A stretch of DNA of 64,000 nt from Certhia americana. Its lineage: Eukaryota; Chordata; Aves; Passeriformes; Certhiidae. Shown here in pieces: positions 1 through 13,700 of the stretch; position 1 is the first letter of the stretch; each line of letters opens with the position of its first letter. A model generated the notes under the pieces. That model saw nothing but the letters and a program-made list of their open reading frames with translations, made no database searches and was not told where the DNA came from. A program made the translations under genes and the position numbers. The DNA lies in contig CM031858.1 of the NCBI GenBank assembly GCA_018697195.1, positions 85,699,037 to 85,763,036 on the forward strand, given 5' to 3'.

Positions 1-2087
1 GAGTCTGGGAATGATGTTGAGTTAATGATATTGAGCATTTCAGTGGGCTCCTTCCTTTTTTAGTTGTTGTGTATTACTTAAGTCAAATAAAAAATAAAGA
101 AAGAGATGTATGTTATCTCCTGCCCTTCCCCAGCCAGTATTTCCATGTGCACTAATGCTACAGTGGATATGGTTTCAAGGAGGAAGTCAGTACAGCTGGC
201 AGCAGATCAGAATTAGGAATTGACTCCTGCTGGGTGATAGCTCCCACCCTGATAGAGTGACATCTGTAATACACAGAACAGAGTACTCTTTTTGGGGAAC
301 TGAATAGGACTGACAGCGCAGGATAAAATCACAAGAACATATAAAGAACATAAAGTCAAGTAGACCATATGAAAGGTCTACACATTTGGTTAGACAGGAG
401 AGTTCCTGAGGTGGTTTCTGAGAGACCTGACCATGAAAAGAATCAGATGGACTGCTGGAAGTAAGCATAGAATATATTAAAATACACAAAAAAATGAAAA
501 GAAAATTGTAACCAAGGCTAGGAGCAAAGCCCCTCTAGTGTTTTCATTAGTGATGTAGAGCTTCTGGCATGACTGTCAATCAAAGATGGGCAGCAGCATC
601 CAGAGCTTGTCTGAATCCTTAGGTAACCAGGGATCTATTTGAAGTCGTAAATCCTCATACTACATTAGTCCAGTTTTACAGAGCAACCTCAGTGAAGTCA
701 AAGCCTTATAATAAGCACCAGGTTGCCACAGCACAGTGGAGAAATGCCCCTCACATTCTTAGAGTTGGGCAGGTGGAGGAACTACTGTGTTGCAGCATGG
801 AGAAAGTTGGTTTGATGTGTGGGCTTTGGCACATGGTGAGCATTTTTGCAAGGAAGTATTTTACCATAATTTAACTTTTATTGTAAGGCATGACACATCC
901 TTTCCAGCTAATTGCTCTATTTCAGCTTTTAAAATGAACAGCTCCCTCTCTCTTATGTTTCAGCTCATATATTGTAATGATATTACTGCTACTTGTTAAA
1001 GGTGACCTGGAAATGATTTTAAATTATTTGCTTCCTGCTTCCTCATTCATTTACAATGACTAAAAATGGCTAAGAGATTCTGGATTATTTCTAAAGCACA
1101 TCTACTCCTCCTGCTCCACTCCCCCTTTCTATTTTTACTTTATATATGTCATATCTCATACTCCAGCTTTACCCAAGTTAGAAGTGCACATGATTTACTG
1201 CTAACAGACATTTTAAGTTGAAGAAGTAATAAAGACTTTTAGGACAAGACTCAGCTCTGTTCCATGATGTGCTATACAGATTCTAATGAGTGTTGTGCTA
1301 CTCTGGGGAACTGTCTGTCCTTCATTGTTTCTGGACTGAATCTGAATCCCTGCAGTCATTCCACTCACTTGTTAGATTCTTCATTTTGTGATTGATGATT
1401 TTGGTATTGATTTGCCTTAGAGACGAGCCAAGAGGCAAGAGATGCTGTCAGAAGCCCTACAAGCCTTTGCTGAAGGGGAGGAAAACAGGGCACCCACATA
1501 CTAAGGTATCAACATTCAAGACTAACAGAACTCCCCAATCTCCCAAACACCTATTAATACCACAAGATAATACCTGTAAATCTTATTAAGATTTATATTT
1601 TTAGGTGAGAGATTCAGATCAATTTCTAAAGAGAGGAAGTGGATTCTAACTTTGTTGGGAAAAGAACGTCCAGAGTCCATAGTTTTAAAAAGACTGCTAT
1701 GCAAAGATGTTCTCTCACCCAGAGCCAGGTCAGAGAACCAGCTGCATCTGCAATGGTGAGTTCCTTAATCTTTCATTTTATGTGTAGAATAAAGAGATCA
1801 AACCAACTTTTAAAACACCTGAGCAACAGTTATGTTCGGCAAAGAAGAATAGCGTTCTCTCTTTCATATCTGTTAAACTGAAGCATTTACAAGAGGTAAT
1901 GTCCCTGCTGGGAGCGTAATGTGAAAATCCACTCAGTGTGTGTGTTTCTTTAGAAACTTAAAGTGCTGGTAACTTGATTAATTTAACTTCGCTTTTCCCT
2001 TCAACCCTAAAAGACAAGAACATTCTGAAATGTACAGTGAAAAATCTTGATACAGAAAGGACTTTATTCTGTGCAAAACCAAATCAG
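1..2087. other. AT-rich DNA, no gene seen
   Basis: Nothing recognisable as a gene or mobile element was found. Open frames here are 60-100 codons, overlap each other on both strands, and resemble no protein I know. No CR1 tail, long microsatellite or RNA gene is visible. Confidence 0.6.
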
Positions 2088-2150
2088 TTTTTGGTTTTTG
2101 GTTTTTGGTTTTTGGTTTTTTGTTTTTTTGTTTTTTGGGGGTTTTTTTTG
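2088..2150. repeat. G/T-only low-complexity tract
   Basis: About 60 bases made only of T and G, starting as regular TTTTTGG units and becoming irregular runs of T broken by G. It is a simple-repeat tract. Similar tracts, on this strand as G/T or on the other as A/C, recur at several places in the window. Confidence 0.85.
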
Positions 2151-3777
2151 TAGAGAACTATGCATGCTATAATCATGGGGTATCACAATACCATGAGGCT
2201 GCTGAAGTTAAAAATAATTTGAAATCCACAGGTGGGCAAAGATCAATATGCACCTCCAGTTCTATAGAGGTGTTGCAGAGATGAGTGGACAAACAGATAA
2301 ATAAACCACTGGATTACTAAAGCAATTGGTGTATTTGGTATGGCTGGTTCCAGCAGTACAAAAAACATGTAACCAAAACAAGTAATAAGAAAGGCTTGTT
2401 GTTTCCATTCCTTTCTCCCAAATGTCAGACTTGTACTATTAAAAAAGCCTGCATTTTAATCTCAAAGAAACTATTTGAGCATCAGAGTACTCAAAATAAA
2501 TGAAACACCCATTATGTAGCTCAAGATAGACAAATTTAAGATGCTTAGCTCAAGAAAAGGCCCTATCAATTTCTAATGAGGTTATATCTGTCATAACACA
2601 GTTTAAATTGTGAATCTACCACAACATCCCTCTTGATATTTCCTGAAGGAAAAGGAAGGCTTTAGTAAAGTTTTTCACACTGTGTCCCATGACTTACACA
2701 TGGACTAACTGCTGAAGCATAGGTTACACAAATGTACAGTGAGATAGCCTGAAATTATCTGAACCATAAATATGATTCCTCTCTTCCAAAACACAAGAAC
2801 AGTTAAAAAAAAATTCCTATAGAGTGAATTTTAAAAGTAAGGGATGGGTGATCAAAATATTTCATTTTCCACAAAAAGAAAAAGGACACCCATGATTTTA
2901 AACTAGAATCTTAAAAACCATGCACCTGTTTAAAGTGAATCTAAGGTTCAGTCTGAGGACAGAAAACTGAGAATGTACCTTATAAAATAATAAAGTTCGA
3001 ATTATTTGGAATTTTTAATACAAATAAATTTCAAATTAAAAAATATGATCATCTTTACTTCTGGAGTCTGAAATCTTAAATGTGATATGATGTATTCATA
3101 ATAAATATTTCACAATAAATCTAGGAGTCTTCTAGAGACTTAATTGAGTTGTAAATTAGAAATTTAGTGATTTCATTCTTAATTGGTTAAAAAATTTGAA
3201 GCAGAATACACTCCCCCGCCTCCATAAGTGCAGCTAATAAGCTACATTCATTAGCTGCTACTAGACAGGTTTCTTTACCTTTATCAAAAAGAGAAACTAT
3301 TTTTATTTTTAAATAACCACTAGGAAATATAATTTATTATAAAATACTAAAATATCAGAAAATCTTCCCATGAGATATATTGATGGAATTTACTGGTGAA
3401 TGTGCAAACAGATGGTGAATTCTGCAAACAATTATACTCTGATATGGACATCTTATACTTCACAGCCACAAGAAAGGAAAATGTGTTCATGACAAAGACT
3501 AAAAAACCTAAGGAAAGAGTTTTTGCAACTATTGAGGGAAGTGTTATTAGTTTGTTGCTAATGTTTAGTTAGTTTTCCAAATGCCTTAGTCAAAATCTCA
3601 ATAGCCTTCCATCATTGTTAAATCTATTCTTTCCTCAAAGTATTTATTGGATAACTGACGGCACAGACCATTTTTTCATCAAAAGCATAAGATTAGACAC
3701 AAAACCAAAATGCTGACAAAACATACTTCAACAGCAATACACAGAATGGCAAGTGTATAATAGAACTTTTCAAGCAC
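2151..3777. other. AT-rich DNA, no gene seen
   Basis: No coding or repeat identity recognised. The only structure noted is a perfect 9-bp inverted repeat (GCAGCTAAT / ATTAGCTGC, 11-nt spacer) at 3230-3258. Confidence 0.6.
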
Positions 3778-3802
3778 TTTTTTTTTTTTTTTTTTTTTTT
3801 TT
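3778..3802. repeat. Poly-T run (25)
   Basis: An uninterrupted run of 25 T. No adjacent processed-pseudogene or SINE body and no clear flanking target-site duplication was found, so I read it as a simple homopolymer. Confidence 0.9.
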
Positions 3803-4280
3803 CTAAATCTTCCTTTACATAGAGTGTGTTTTCTTACTGACACTGACAACATGACTTTCAGAGAGTCCAGGACAGCATTATACGAAGTGTGACTGGAAAA
3901 ATGGCAAGGTTTTGTCTGTTGAAGTATTTTCATCTCTCTATTTTTGACAAGGTCAGAAAACTCCTCTAATTCATATTTACACTTGACTGCTGATGAAAAG
4001 TATCTGTATGCTTTGCCATAAAGTAACCCACAGTATCAAGTAATAAACATTTGAAAGCATTCCTACTAATAACTGAATTCAGGACAGCAACTGAGCAGAA
4101 ACATCCATCTTTGCCAAACACACTGCTTCCGAAGTGTTCTGCTAATCACTTGTAAACACTGAACACACAACTCACTGAAGTCTCATCCTACTGTTTGCTT
4201 TTCAGATCAACAATAATTCAAACAAATAAGAAGACATTTTAGAAAATGTTGCAGGAGGAATCTTTAGAATTCTCCCTCCT

Positions 4281-4372
4281 TAAAAAAACCAAACCAAACA
4301 AAAAACCACCCCAAACCCAAGAAACAACAAACCCCTAAACTAGAAACCAAGCACGAAAAACACACACACAGA
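4281..4372. repeat. A/C-rich low-complexity tract
   Basis: A stretch dominated by A and C, with A-runs punctuated by CC and CCC and ending in a short CA run. It is the strand complement of the G/T tracts seen at 2.1, 25.4 and 27.7 kb. Confidence 0.75.
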
Positions 4373-7300
4373 TGAAATTTCTTTTCTTAATTCCCACCAT
4401 AATTAGTGCCTGTTAAGAAAAGTTGCAGAAGCACTGTATTTAGTGGTGGGTGAGACATGGAAACCGAGAAGTGAAAAAGTATAAATCCTTCCAAATCAGC
4501 ACTTACAGAGTAAGATCAGAGATACCACAAGCAAAGATAAACTAAGCTATTAATCTTTGCTCCTGCTGACATAAATTCTCTGTCACAGAATTTTTGGAGG
4601 GGTTTCCATCTGATTCCTTTAGACTATTACTTAGGTACATCCATTAATGTAATCTCTAACAGTAAGGAGAGCATAAAGCTCCTGACAAGGTGTTGTTAGA
4701 TAGTCAGCTAATTGTTCACGTCACAGAAAATCAGTACTAAACTTTTTTGGGGGTTTGTGCCTCTGAAAGCAGTAACCACCTGTATGACAATGCAATTGAT
4801 ATTCTCTATGGGCACACAATACTTCTCTGTACATTTTATTTTCATATCTGAACTCAAACCAATGCTACTGTATGAATGCACAATAAGAATAATCTGTCTC
4901 AAACATTAAAAAGAACATGCCCTTGGATGTTGTTTTATTCCTTTCCGATTTATCTGATCTAGCAGAGACTTTCACAGAAGTGATATTCTTTTATTAGAAT
5001 TCATTAATATATTATGCAACTGACATCTGAAATCCCAGCAACAGTCATTTGCATGACAGAGAACTTACACTGGCAGCACTTCTTTTTCAACAAGGTCAAA
5101 AATCTCCATCAGTTAGTTCTACATCAAGTCTAGCTGGTGAAGCATTAGGGCTGTATACTTTCATGGTAGAAATCCTTCATTAACAAAGAATAGCCATTTT
5201 GTTGTACATGCACAAGTGATGCAAAATATGCATTGAAGGTGACATCTGAAGAAAAAGAAGAGCAACAGAAAACTTTCTTTCCTTTACTGCTTCTGAAAGA
5301 TGGACTTTCCTATGTCCTCTGAGTCCCTGTCATTTTCTTTATATTATATTTCTATAGGGAAAAAATGTGATAATATGATTTTTAACTTGCCTTTAATATT
5401 ACTTTCATATCCATGAAATCAATAGATTATTCTTAATAAAACTGGAACTAGGTCTTGCAGTATAATTTACTTTTCACTACTAGACAGTTTTTTTAGCTGA
5501 ATGTATACTCTTTGCTAAGCATGCCCTTTGATGCATAAACAAACATACCATATAGGCCCACAAATTGAAAGTTCAAAGTCAAACCACAGATTCTGACATT
5601 CATCAGAGCTGATGAAAAAAACTGTGAAGGGCTTGAAATATCTTCACACTAGAATTTTTCTGAAAGACCTCTTCTGTTTTTATAACACTTTGCTTCTCTA
5701 ACTCTTCTTTCACTTAGCTGCTGCAAAGAGATGCATTTCAGAGATGGGAAAGATAAAGGAGGGGAGAATAAAAGGACAAAATTAAATTTTTTGTATCCTA
5801 TAAAGTACTCCAGAAACCATCTTTATCTCATTCTCAAGTGAACAGAAGTAAAGTAGAATACAACATGAATCCTATATGAACCTATACAGAGTTCTTTCTC
5901 TTTTGTAGTGAAATTCATGAAATCTTGTCTTTGATACATTCTTCTCCATAAAACAGGTGCACAAGTTTTAGAATTCTTGTTCATTTACAGTCTATAATAG
6001 TCAGATTTATGTAACGGAGAGGCTGGGAGAAGCAAATGGGAAAAGCAAAAATGCCCAAACTCTGTAGCTTTTCTCTCAGAGCACTGCTAAACCAGTCTTT
6101 AAGCAGTCTCCAAAATTCATTGATATTAAATTTTTTTAACTGATGTTATCTGTTATCTAGGAAAGTTATGAAACAATGAATTCTTCTCTTGAAGGGGACT
6201 CATGAGTAATTCCTTAACTCTAGCATACAGTGAATCACAAACAGAGCTATGAATCCCTAAAATACAACTAGTTTTGTATTTTACATTCCACTTACTGTGC
6301 AACATATCCCACTAAAGCCTGCCTCTAGGTTAGCCTGCCAACTGTTTTCAAGTCCCAAATATTATGGATATTTGAGTGCATGTAGAGTGAGGTCTTAAAA
6401 AATTTTACATTATTAATCATTACATTAGTAACTTTTAATCAAGGAACTCATCAAGAAAGTAGGACAAGGCCAGTCCGGTCAACCTGATGCTGATTACCAC
6501 ACAGATGTGTTATCATGCACTTTCTCAAAAGGTTTTGTTTGGATTTGAGAGCAAAATTATTTCTAGTATCAAACCATGTGTGGCCTTTTTTTTTTCCTTT
6601 TCAAAGCTCAAGCTAGCAACTGTGATTAGAAAATGAAATGCAAATACTTCTAAAGAAATAAGATGAGGGGAACAATTCCATGATTTGTCATTGCCATCAA
6701 CAGACCTACACAGTACAGTGCAATTACTGTCGATGAGGTGAACAAGGCTAGGTAAAAGTGAGGATCTTTGCAAGGCAAAATTTTTGTTCATATAATTTCA
6801 TTCTACTATGCACAGACGCCCTTCAGAGCAAAAGAGTCTCACCTCTAAAACTTCTAAAATGCTATCTAACTGCAGATAAAAATTAGGTAAAATAAGACAC
6901 CTGCTTTCTAACCTAACAAATTGGTTGGAGAGTTTATTTCCTGGTTTTCAATGTTCCATAGCAGCATAACCTCGGTTACGACTTGGGTGACAACCTTTCA
7001 AGCTGCAAGCAGGTGTGGTGAGAAAACAAATACAGTAGACCCCCATCAGGTATAAAAAAGCAAAATTAAAGACAGAAGCAAGAGTGCTCAGACAGAGGTG
7101 GTCAGTAGCTCAAGGATTCCAGAGGTAAAACTAACACAAATGTACAAAATGCTAAGGAAAGAAGCAGGTAATTGGAAAACTTCTCCTCATCAGCAGAGCT
7201 GTTCAGCCTATGGGACAAATCATAGGATGGTATCAATGTGACCAACTCTGACTGATGACTGCCAGTCTAAGCCAGCTCATCAGGGGAGTTAGTGGAGGGT

Positions 7301-10300
7301 GGCTAGCATAATAATTTACAAGGATCTCATAAGTTCCTATTATGTAATAATTAATTGGTCACCTATTGTGTCCTTTGAAAACTTCTACTTTGCAGTCTTT
7401 AACAGTGCAGAACTGTTTTTTAAAGAATGCAGATAGGAAGGGTAACAATAAGTAAGTTGCAGTTCTTATTTGTACCTATCCCTCTGTGAAGCTGCCTAAT
7501 GTGAGCTGGGTTGAATATGCTGATGTCAATAGTGTTTCGTGGTTTGAGCAACGACATTGAAAGTCTTTTCAGTAATACAAAAACTAGCAGCCTTGGTACA
7601 TTCAGTGGTAGCTTCACTTGAAAATTTATTTTGTCTTTTAAACTGGTTGAAATACATTAATTTTTTCAATTACAATGTACATGAGAATTCATGGCAAGGC
7701 AAGAGGCTATATGCTGGGAGAATCACAAGAAAAGTCACTAATTCAAATGAGTCTTTCTATATACACAAGTTGCATGTTTCAGACATATCATCAAAGGAGA
7801 AAAAAAAATAAAATCACCAAAACAAGACACTTGACTACCTTACTTAATATTTTTTTCTATTCCAGAACATAGTCCACCAAACAAAAACTTTGACAACTAT
7901 CATTTGTATTTCTTATTTAGAAATTTGGCAGGTACTGAGAACCTCAATCAATCCTTGGCCCAGAAACCTCTGACTTTCATTAAAGATAAGGGAAATCCTT
8001 TTTAGTAAGCAGAAAATCAGTGGAAACCACAGATTTGTAGACCTCCTGCAACATCTGTTTAACTGGAATTGCTCCAGACAGAAAGCTGTGCCATATTACA
8101 TCATGCAATTTGAGTACTTGGCTCCACCCCACTCACCAGTACTCAAGCCTCAGATGTTAGAAGCTCTTAGCATCCAGCGAAATCAGTCTCCCTCACTCTT
8201 GGGATGATACCTCCTCTAACACCCTTTCATTTCCTAAGACAAGGCACAGGGAACCACCTTGTACTCAGGATACAGAACACCACATCAGTTTTCCTCTGCT
8301 ATTTCCTACTTTTTCTCCATTCCCCCTTATCCCTAGTGCTCCTCTCTAAAAGTTAAACTGAAAGATAATGGAAGAACAAAGAAAACAGCTTTAGCTTTTC
8401 AGTTAGTGCTTTCATTCCTCTTCCTCCTTTTCCTGTCCCTGCTCTCTGGATGTTTAAATGGTTGCATGTTCTGCTCAACTCTGTTGTCTATTACCTCTGT
8501 CTCTCACTGTCAATGACCTTCATGTCAGAGAAAAAATCAGCTCATAGACATGAAAGTCTGAAGATATACATAGAGCATCTTTACTTCCTTTTGTTCTTCA
8601 ATACTTACCCTCTTTAGAGACCCAAACCCCTCTTGATCCAAATATAAATCTTAAAAGATATCAACAGGTTGTTCTTTTGCCTTTCAGATAAAGTATCATT
8701 AAGTACACAAAAAATTATGAGGTCTGTGTTGCTCTCATTTTTTTTTTTTTTTCAGGGCTTTAGTTGTTTTCCAAGATAAAGCAATAAAGTCTTATTCTTT
8801 TTGCAATTTGTTTTTGGTCTGCTGAGACAAAATAAAATATTTACAATGTTTACTCCAAATTAGCTGTAACAACACAGTCTAAATAAAGACTGTTTCACAT
8901 CAGTCTATTACAAAGGAGGACTATTTACAGTATTTTAAGTGCTACACTGTTATTCTCAATTCTTCACCTTCTATAGAAACCAATCTAACAAACTGCAGAG
9001 TTGTCAACTTTTAAAACCCCATTTGAAGGGCTAATTTTGTCACAGTATCTCACCATAAAGGTAAAAATTGCCTAACACAAATTGGAAGATATCATATTTT
9101 CCACTGGTTGGACAAAGAAATAGTCTTCAGAATGCAACCGGAGCAGCCCATCGACTCATATTTCCAAAAAATCACAGCTACTCTGAATGTTTAAGTAGCA
9201 AAATTGATTAATAAGTTGTTTTCTGCAGGAGGTTCTGAGTTATCAAACATGAGAACATTGTACTTACGCGACAAGTGAGTAAGACTAATGTAGTTGATTA
9301 GAATACAAAAGTAGATTTTGAGATATGGAAGAAAGAAGAGATGCCTCCATATACCTTCCTATACACAGACTCAAATACAGTCATGACAAATTTACGTATA
9401 TGGCACATCACATATCCAGTATACTTTAAATCACTGTCCTCTGTCCCTTCCCAGCACCATTTTTCTAATGACATATCCTTCCTTTTGGTTTAACCTGCCT
9501 TCTCATTTTCTACATACGCACACAATTTACACAATTTCTGAAGTGCCTTTGAAGTACTTTTATATCAACCTCCAACTCCTTACAAGATTTTTATTCTTCA
9601 TTGCCTAACAAACTTTAAGGATGCTGCTCTTCATTTTCACATCCTTACTGTAGATGAAGACTTTAGAGACTGGGATTACCTTGGACAAACTTGTCTTCCA
9701 AACCCAGTCACTCATCATTGCTTTGCATGACTGGCACACCTAGTCTCCTCCAATGAGGAGAAAACATTTCTTTGACAAAGATGCTGGTGTAACTGCCAAG
9801 ATGAACTCATAGTATGGCTCCCGCTGAAAAGCCCTTTGCCCAGTCAGACATCTCTCCAGCTGACACTCCCAACAAGTCACAGCTTTTAGTGCTCAGCTTC
9901 TACTCCCCTGGTACCAAGTAGGCAAAATAAACTGGCTGCAAGAAATATTTTTTTCTGAGGAGTATGAGCAACAAAGCAACATAAACAGAGAAAGAAGAAC
10001 CAAGAGATACTGGTTGAAGAGCAAAAGAAGCAGAAAAGCCAAAATCAGATTTATTTTGGAGTTGCTCATGTCACTTCAAATCATAGTGCAGATTTCCTTC
10101 ACATGGAGTATCTACAGTTGCTGTTATCTCTTACTCTGTTGAATAGCTTCCAAGATAGCTAGGAGTATTTCAGAATAAAAACTGAAACATGAACTCTCTC
10201 TCTCTTCACAGCATGGCACTTATCCTCACAGACTGACAGATTGCCCAGAAATGTAGATGTTCTGTACAAAGCCAACTCATGTAAAAATTAATGTGCTATG

Positions 10301-10737
10301 CATAACCCAAAGGGACATGTCATAACATCACCCATAATCAACAGTCAGAAGCACAATGCATTAGTTGTAATGTTTTATGGAAGAACCGTCTGGTAAGATA
10401 CAGAGGGAGCGCTGTGTATGGTAATGTAAGAATATGTGTTTCAGTGCAACATTCAGTGTAGGGAAGAAAAAAAGTATGGGCTCAAAGCAGCACTCTTGCA
10501 TCATTTCCCTCTTACATCAGGAAAATTCAAGTTTAAAACAATATCTGTGTTGAATATCAAGTAGATGAGCCTCTGAACCACAACAAAACATTCTTTCTGT
10601 GTAAAAGACTTCAAAATAGACATAGGCAGTAACACAGATTTTAGATGCTCATTTCATCATTTGTATTGCCAGGGCCTCAAAGGTCTTTTAGTTGTTTTTT
10701 TTTTTTCTAAACTAAAAATTAATCCACTTTCTGAAAC

Positions 10738-10740
<3 letters not shown>
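4373..10740. other. AT-rich DNA, no gene seen
   Basis: More than 6 kb without a recognisable gene or mobile element. The only simple feature is a T run of 15 at 8738-8752. Open frames are below 90 codons and look like chance. A weakly retroelement-like patch near 7190-7310 could not be assigned. Confidence 0.55.

Positions 10741-10780
<40 letters not shown>
10741..10780. repeat. (TA)20 microsatellite
   Basis: Twenty uninterrupted TA dinucleotides. Perfect TA arrays of this length are usually length-polymorphic and can extrude cruciforms; that is general knowledge, not something the sequence shows. Confidence 0.97.
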
Positions 10781-10782
<2 letters not shown>

Positions 10783-13700
10783 CAGTAAATTCTCCTCCTG
10801 AGTTAAGTCAAATTTCCTCTAGAGTCAGACATTATTTCCTGCAGATGTCTCTGGCAGTCAGCTGTATGCTTTAGCAAATAGCATCAGGGGTTACCTGATA
10901 TCTCAAGAGACAAAGCAGCCGAGTGATAAATCTCTACAAATGGAGACAGTTGTTCTACCACAGAAGCAAAGGCCAAGTTTAACACTAAAAATCCAGTCAG
11001 CAACCACATTATTTTCTATTCTGCAACCCCACAGCCTTGCTATCTTTCATCTCAAGCATGTAAGACCACTGAAGAACAGAACAAAAAAGTCATGTATATC
11101 ATCCTTGCAACTGCAACTAGTGGATTCTACTTTCACCTCTCTGACTTTGAATTTACTCACTTGGAAAAAATAGGAGAAATAAGCACTTACTAAACAGTCA
11201 GTTTTTAACAGAAATAGACATTTATGAGAGCTTCTAAAATAATGTGATTTTCTGACTTGAAACTTAGATCAAATCTAACTTGAACTAAGATGAATTAAAG
11301 GCTATGCCATAAACCCACTTGTTCAGAATGCCACTGCTGCTAGTATAAGTTCAAGTGAAAAGACTAAAAAAAAGCTTTATTTTTTTCTCTCTGCAATTAG
11401 CTAATGTTACACCACAGGTCTTAGACAAAAGAGAACCTGGGGCCTATGAATCAGTGAAAAGCTCTTCTGCTAAATCTTGAAAAGTAGTGTTTTCTCTGTT
11501 GAAAGAAAAGTCATAGTCATTACTACATGGTAATTTACATCCAGACAGCCTGAAATGCAATTGGTCTCAACACTTCAGTGACTTGAACACTTCAGTTCAA
11601 CACTTGTTGAACAAGTACTTCATGCAATGGCTTATTTAAGAAGAATTTACTTAAATTCCTTAGGCACTATAGTGTGTGAATGTCAGTTTCTCATCTGGCA
11701 GTTATTTTATTTTGTTTCCTTCTAATAGATGGAATAGGCTGATTCCTCCTAGAAGAGATTTCTTTTTTGCTTTTTTATATTTATCTTTATTCCCTTTTGA
11801 ACTCTATCTTTCCTTTAATTCACATACATATTTTTGCCATTTCTTGAAGTACAATTTATCTAATTTTGTTGAAGTATTATTAACTCAGGTTAATAATAAC
11901 TCACGCAGTTATCTGAAAAATAGGTGATCCTCGCTGAAAATGAGGAGAGCTAGAGGGAATAGAGACTTTCACCACCTAGGTAAAAAAGGGAGCTAGCAAT
12001 GCCATGGAATCATTTTACAGTGGAGCTTTGAGTAAACAGGTCTACTTCGGAAATGATAAATGTTCCTTTGTGAAGAGACTACTGAAAGACCCTTGTGAAA
12101 AATATTTCTTCCTGAGGAAATTGGACTAGAATGCTTACAGTGAAATATTTTATGAACAGGTCAAAAAATTCTTGATTTTTAAAATCAGTCCTAGAAATGC
12201 AATTAAGTTACAAGGGATTCCTTGGCGAGTTATTCTGAGCTTTTTCTTTTTTCCCTAGTTGTTCTAGCATGAACATGGCACTATAAATGGACTAAGTAAG
12301 TTTTCCTTTGCAGTTAAATAAATAAGCATTAACAATGTCCTGTTGCTCTTAGACAGAAGGAAAAAACTCTTCTCTGTCAGGTTTGTATATACACAAGAAG
12401 TCGCTAGGTCCCCACCTACACCATCTTTCACCCTAAGGTCTAGCTTGTAGATTATTCTAAAGCTTGTTTCGTGCAGAAAAAAAAGGCAGTGCAGCAAATA
12501 TGTGATTAACTAGATCCATAGCATGAAAGATATCAAAAGGACATATTTTAGTAACATGTTGAAAACCTCAAGGATATTGTTCATTGAAAGAAAATAAAGC
12601 GTCTTAAATAAAGATATTTTTAATCCATCCCTTTTTTAATAGAAACTAACAAGATTTGCAGGAAGCCAGACCTTTTCTCAATGACACCAAAGCCAAATGT
12701 CCTATTATAGTCAATAAAAGCAAGACCAGATGAAGTTATGTAATTTGTAGCTGATATGTTACACCACAGTCCAGTAACCTTTGTCAGTTACCTAAATAAA
12801 ACATTGCTTTGGTTCCACAAGGTTTAGGCTTCAGGGAACACCCTGTGAACAATCCCAATATGCAATAATGTAACCAACAGGTAATACTAATCTCTAAAAA
12901 GGAGTGTCAAAACCTTAAACTATTAAATTCTGTACCTTACCTAATTCTATTGGCATTATCATTGCTATAGACTATGACACAAGTCTTTTGTGGTCAAAAT
13001 ATTTACAAAACAGACAACTGAATGAAAGGCTGAGGGACTCCTGGAAAATAAGTTTCCTTTCTTAATTGAAGGGCAAAATCCTTAGAATAGATATTGTGCC
13101 TATTAATACAGGTTAAGTAAAATAAAGTGCAAAACATAGTATGCACCAAAATGCTTTCCACATTTGTGGCACAATATTAACAAAATTACAATTTAGTCTT
13201 TCGTAGAAGACACTTTATAAATATTTAAGCTCCAGCTTCTTACAAGATCAGAATAATGATTCAGGAACAGGTTGACTGAAAAATGACTCCAACTATTTTA
13301 GAAGTTGTCTGGGATATCTCATGTGTCTATAAAAGGAAGCTAAGGAGATTTCGCATCTTAAATTAGGTATGTTTAGGTTTCTGTCAGATCAGACCAAATA
13401 AAGAGAGGCTTCCTTAATTTAATCCACTTTAACAACGATGTAGAGAGGGTTTTTTTCCCCCATAAATACCTCACTTACAATATTCAAATAGGTAATGGAT
13501 TACTTCTGCTCTGGCATAACAATTGCCTTTAGTTTTCTGTCAGTATTTATCAAATATATTTTCTGGTTATCTAATTATATTGATGGATTCAAACCAAGTA
13601 GTTAAATTTAAAACCTGGGTGATGTCCCAGCATGGTGTTCTTTGGTATTTTCTGTGTCCTTTTTCAGGATTGGGGAACACTCTTCTGCATCTTTCTCATG

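Noticed and set aside
3679..3933. Frame with a poly-Lys stretch on the minus strand
   Set aside because: The poly-Lys is the translated 25-base T run at 3778-3802.
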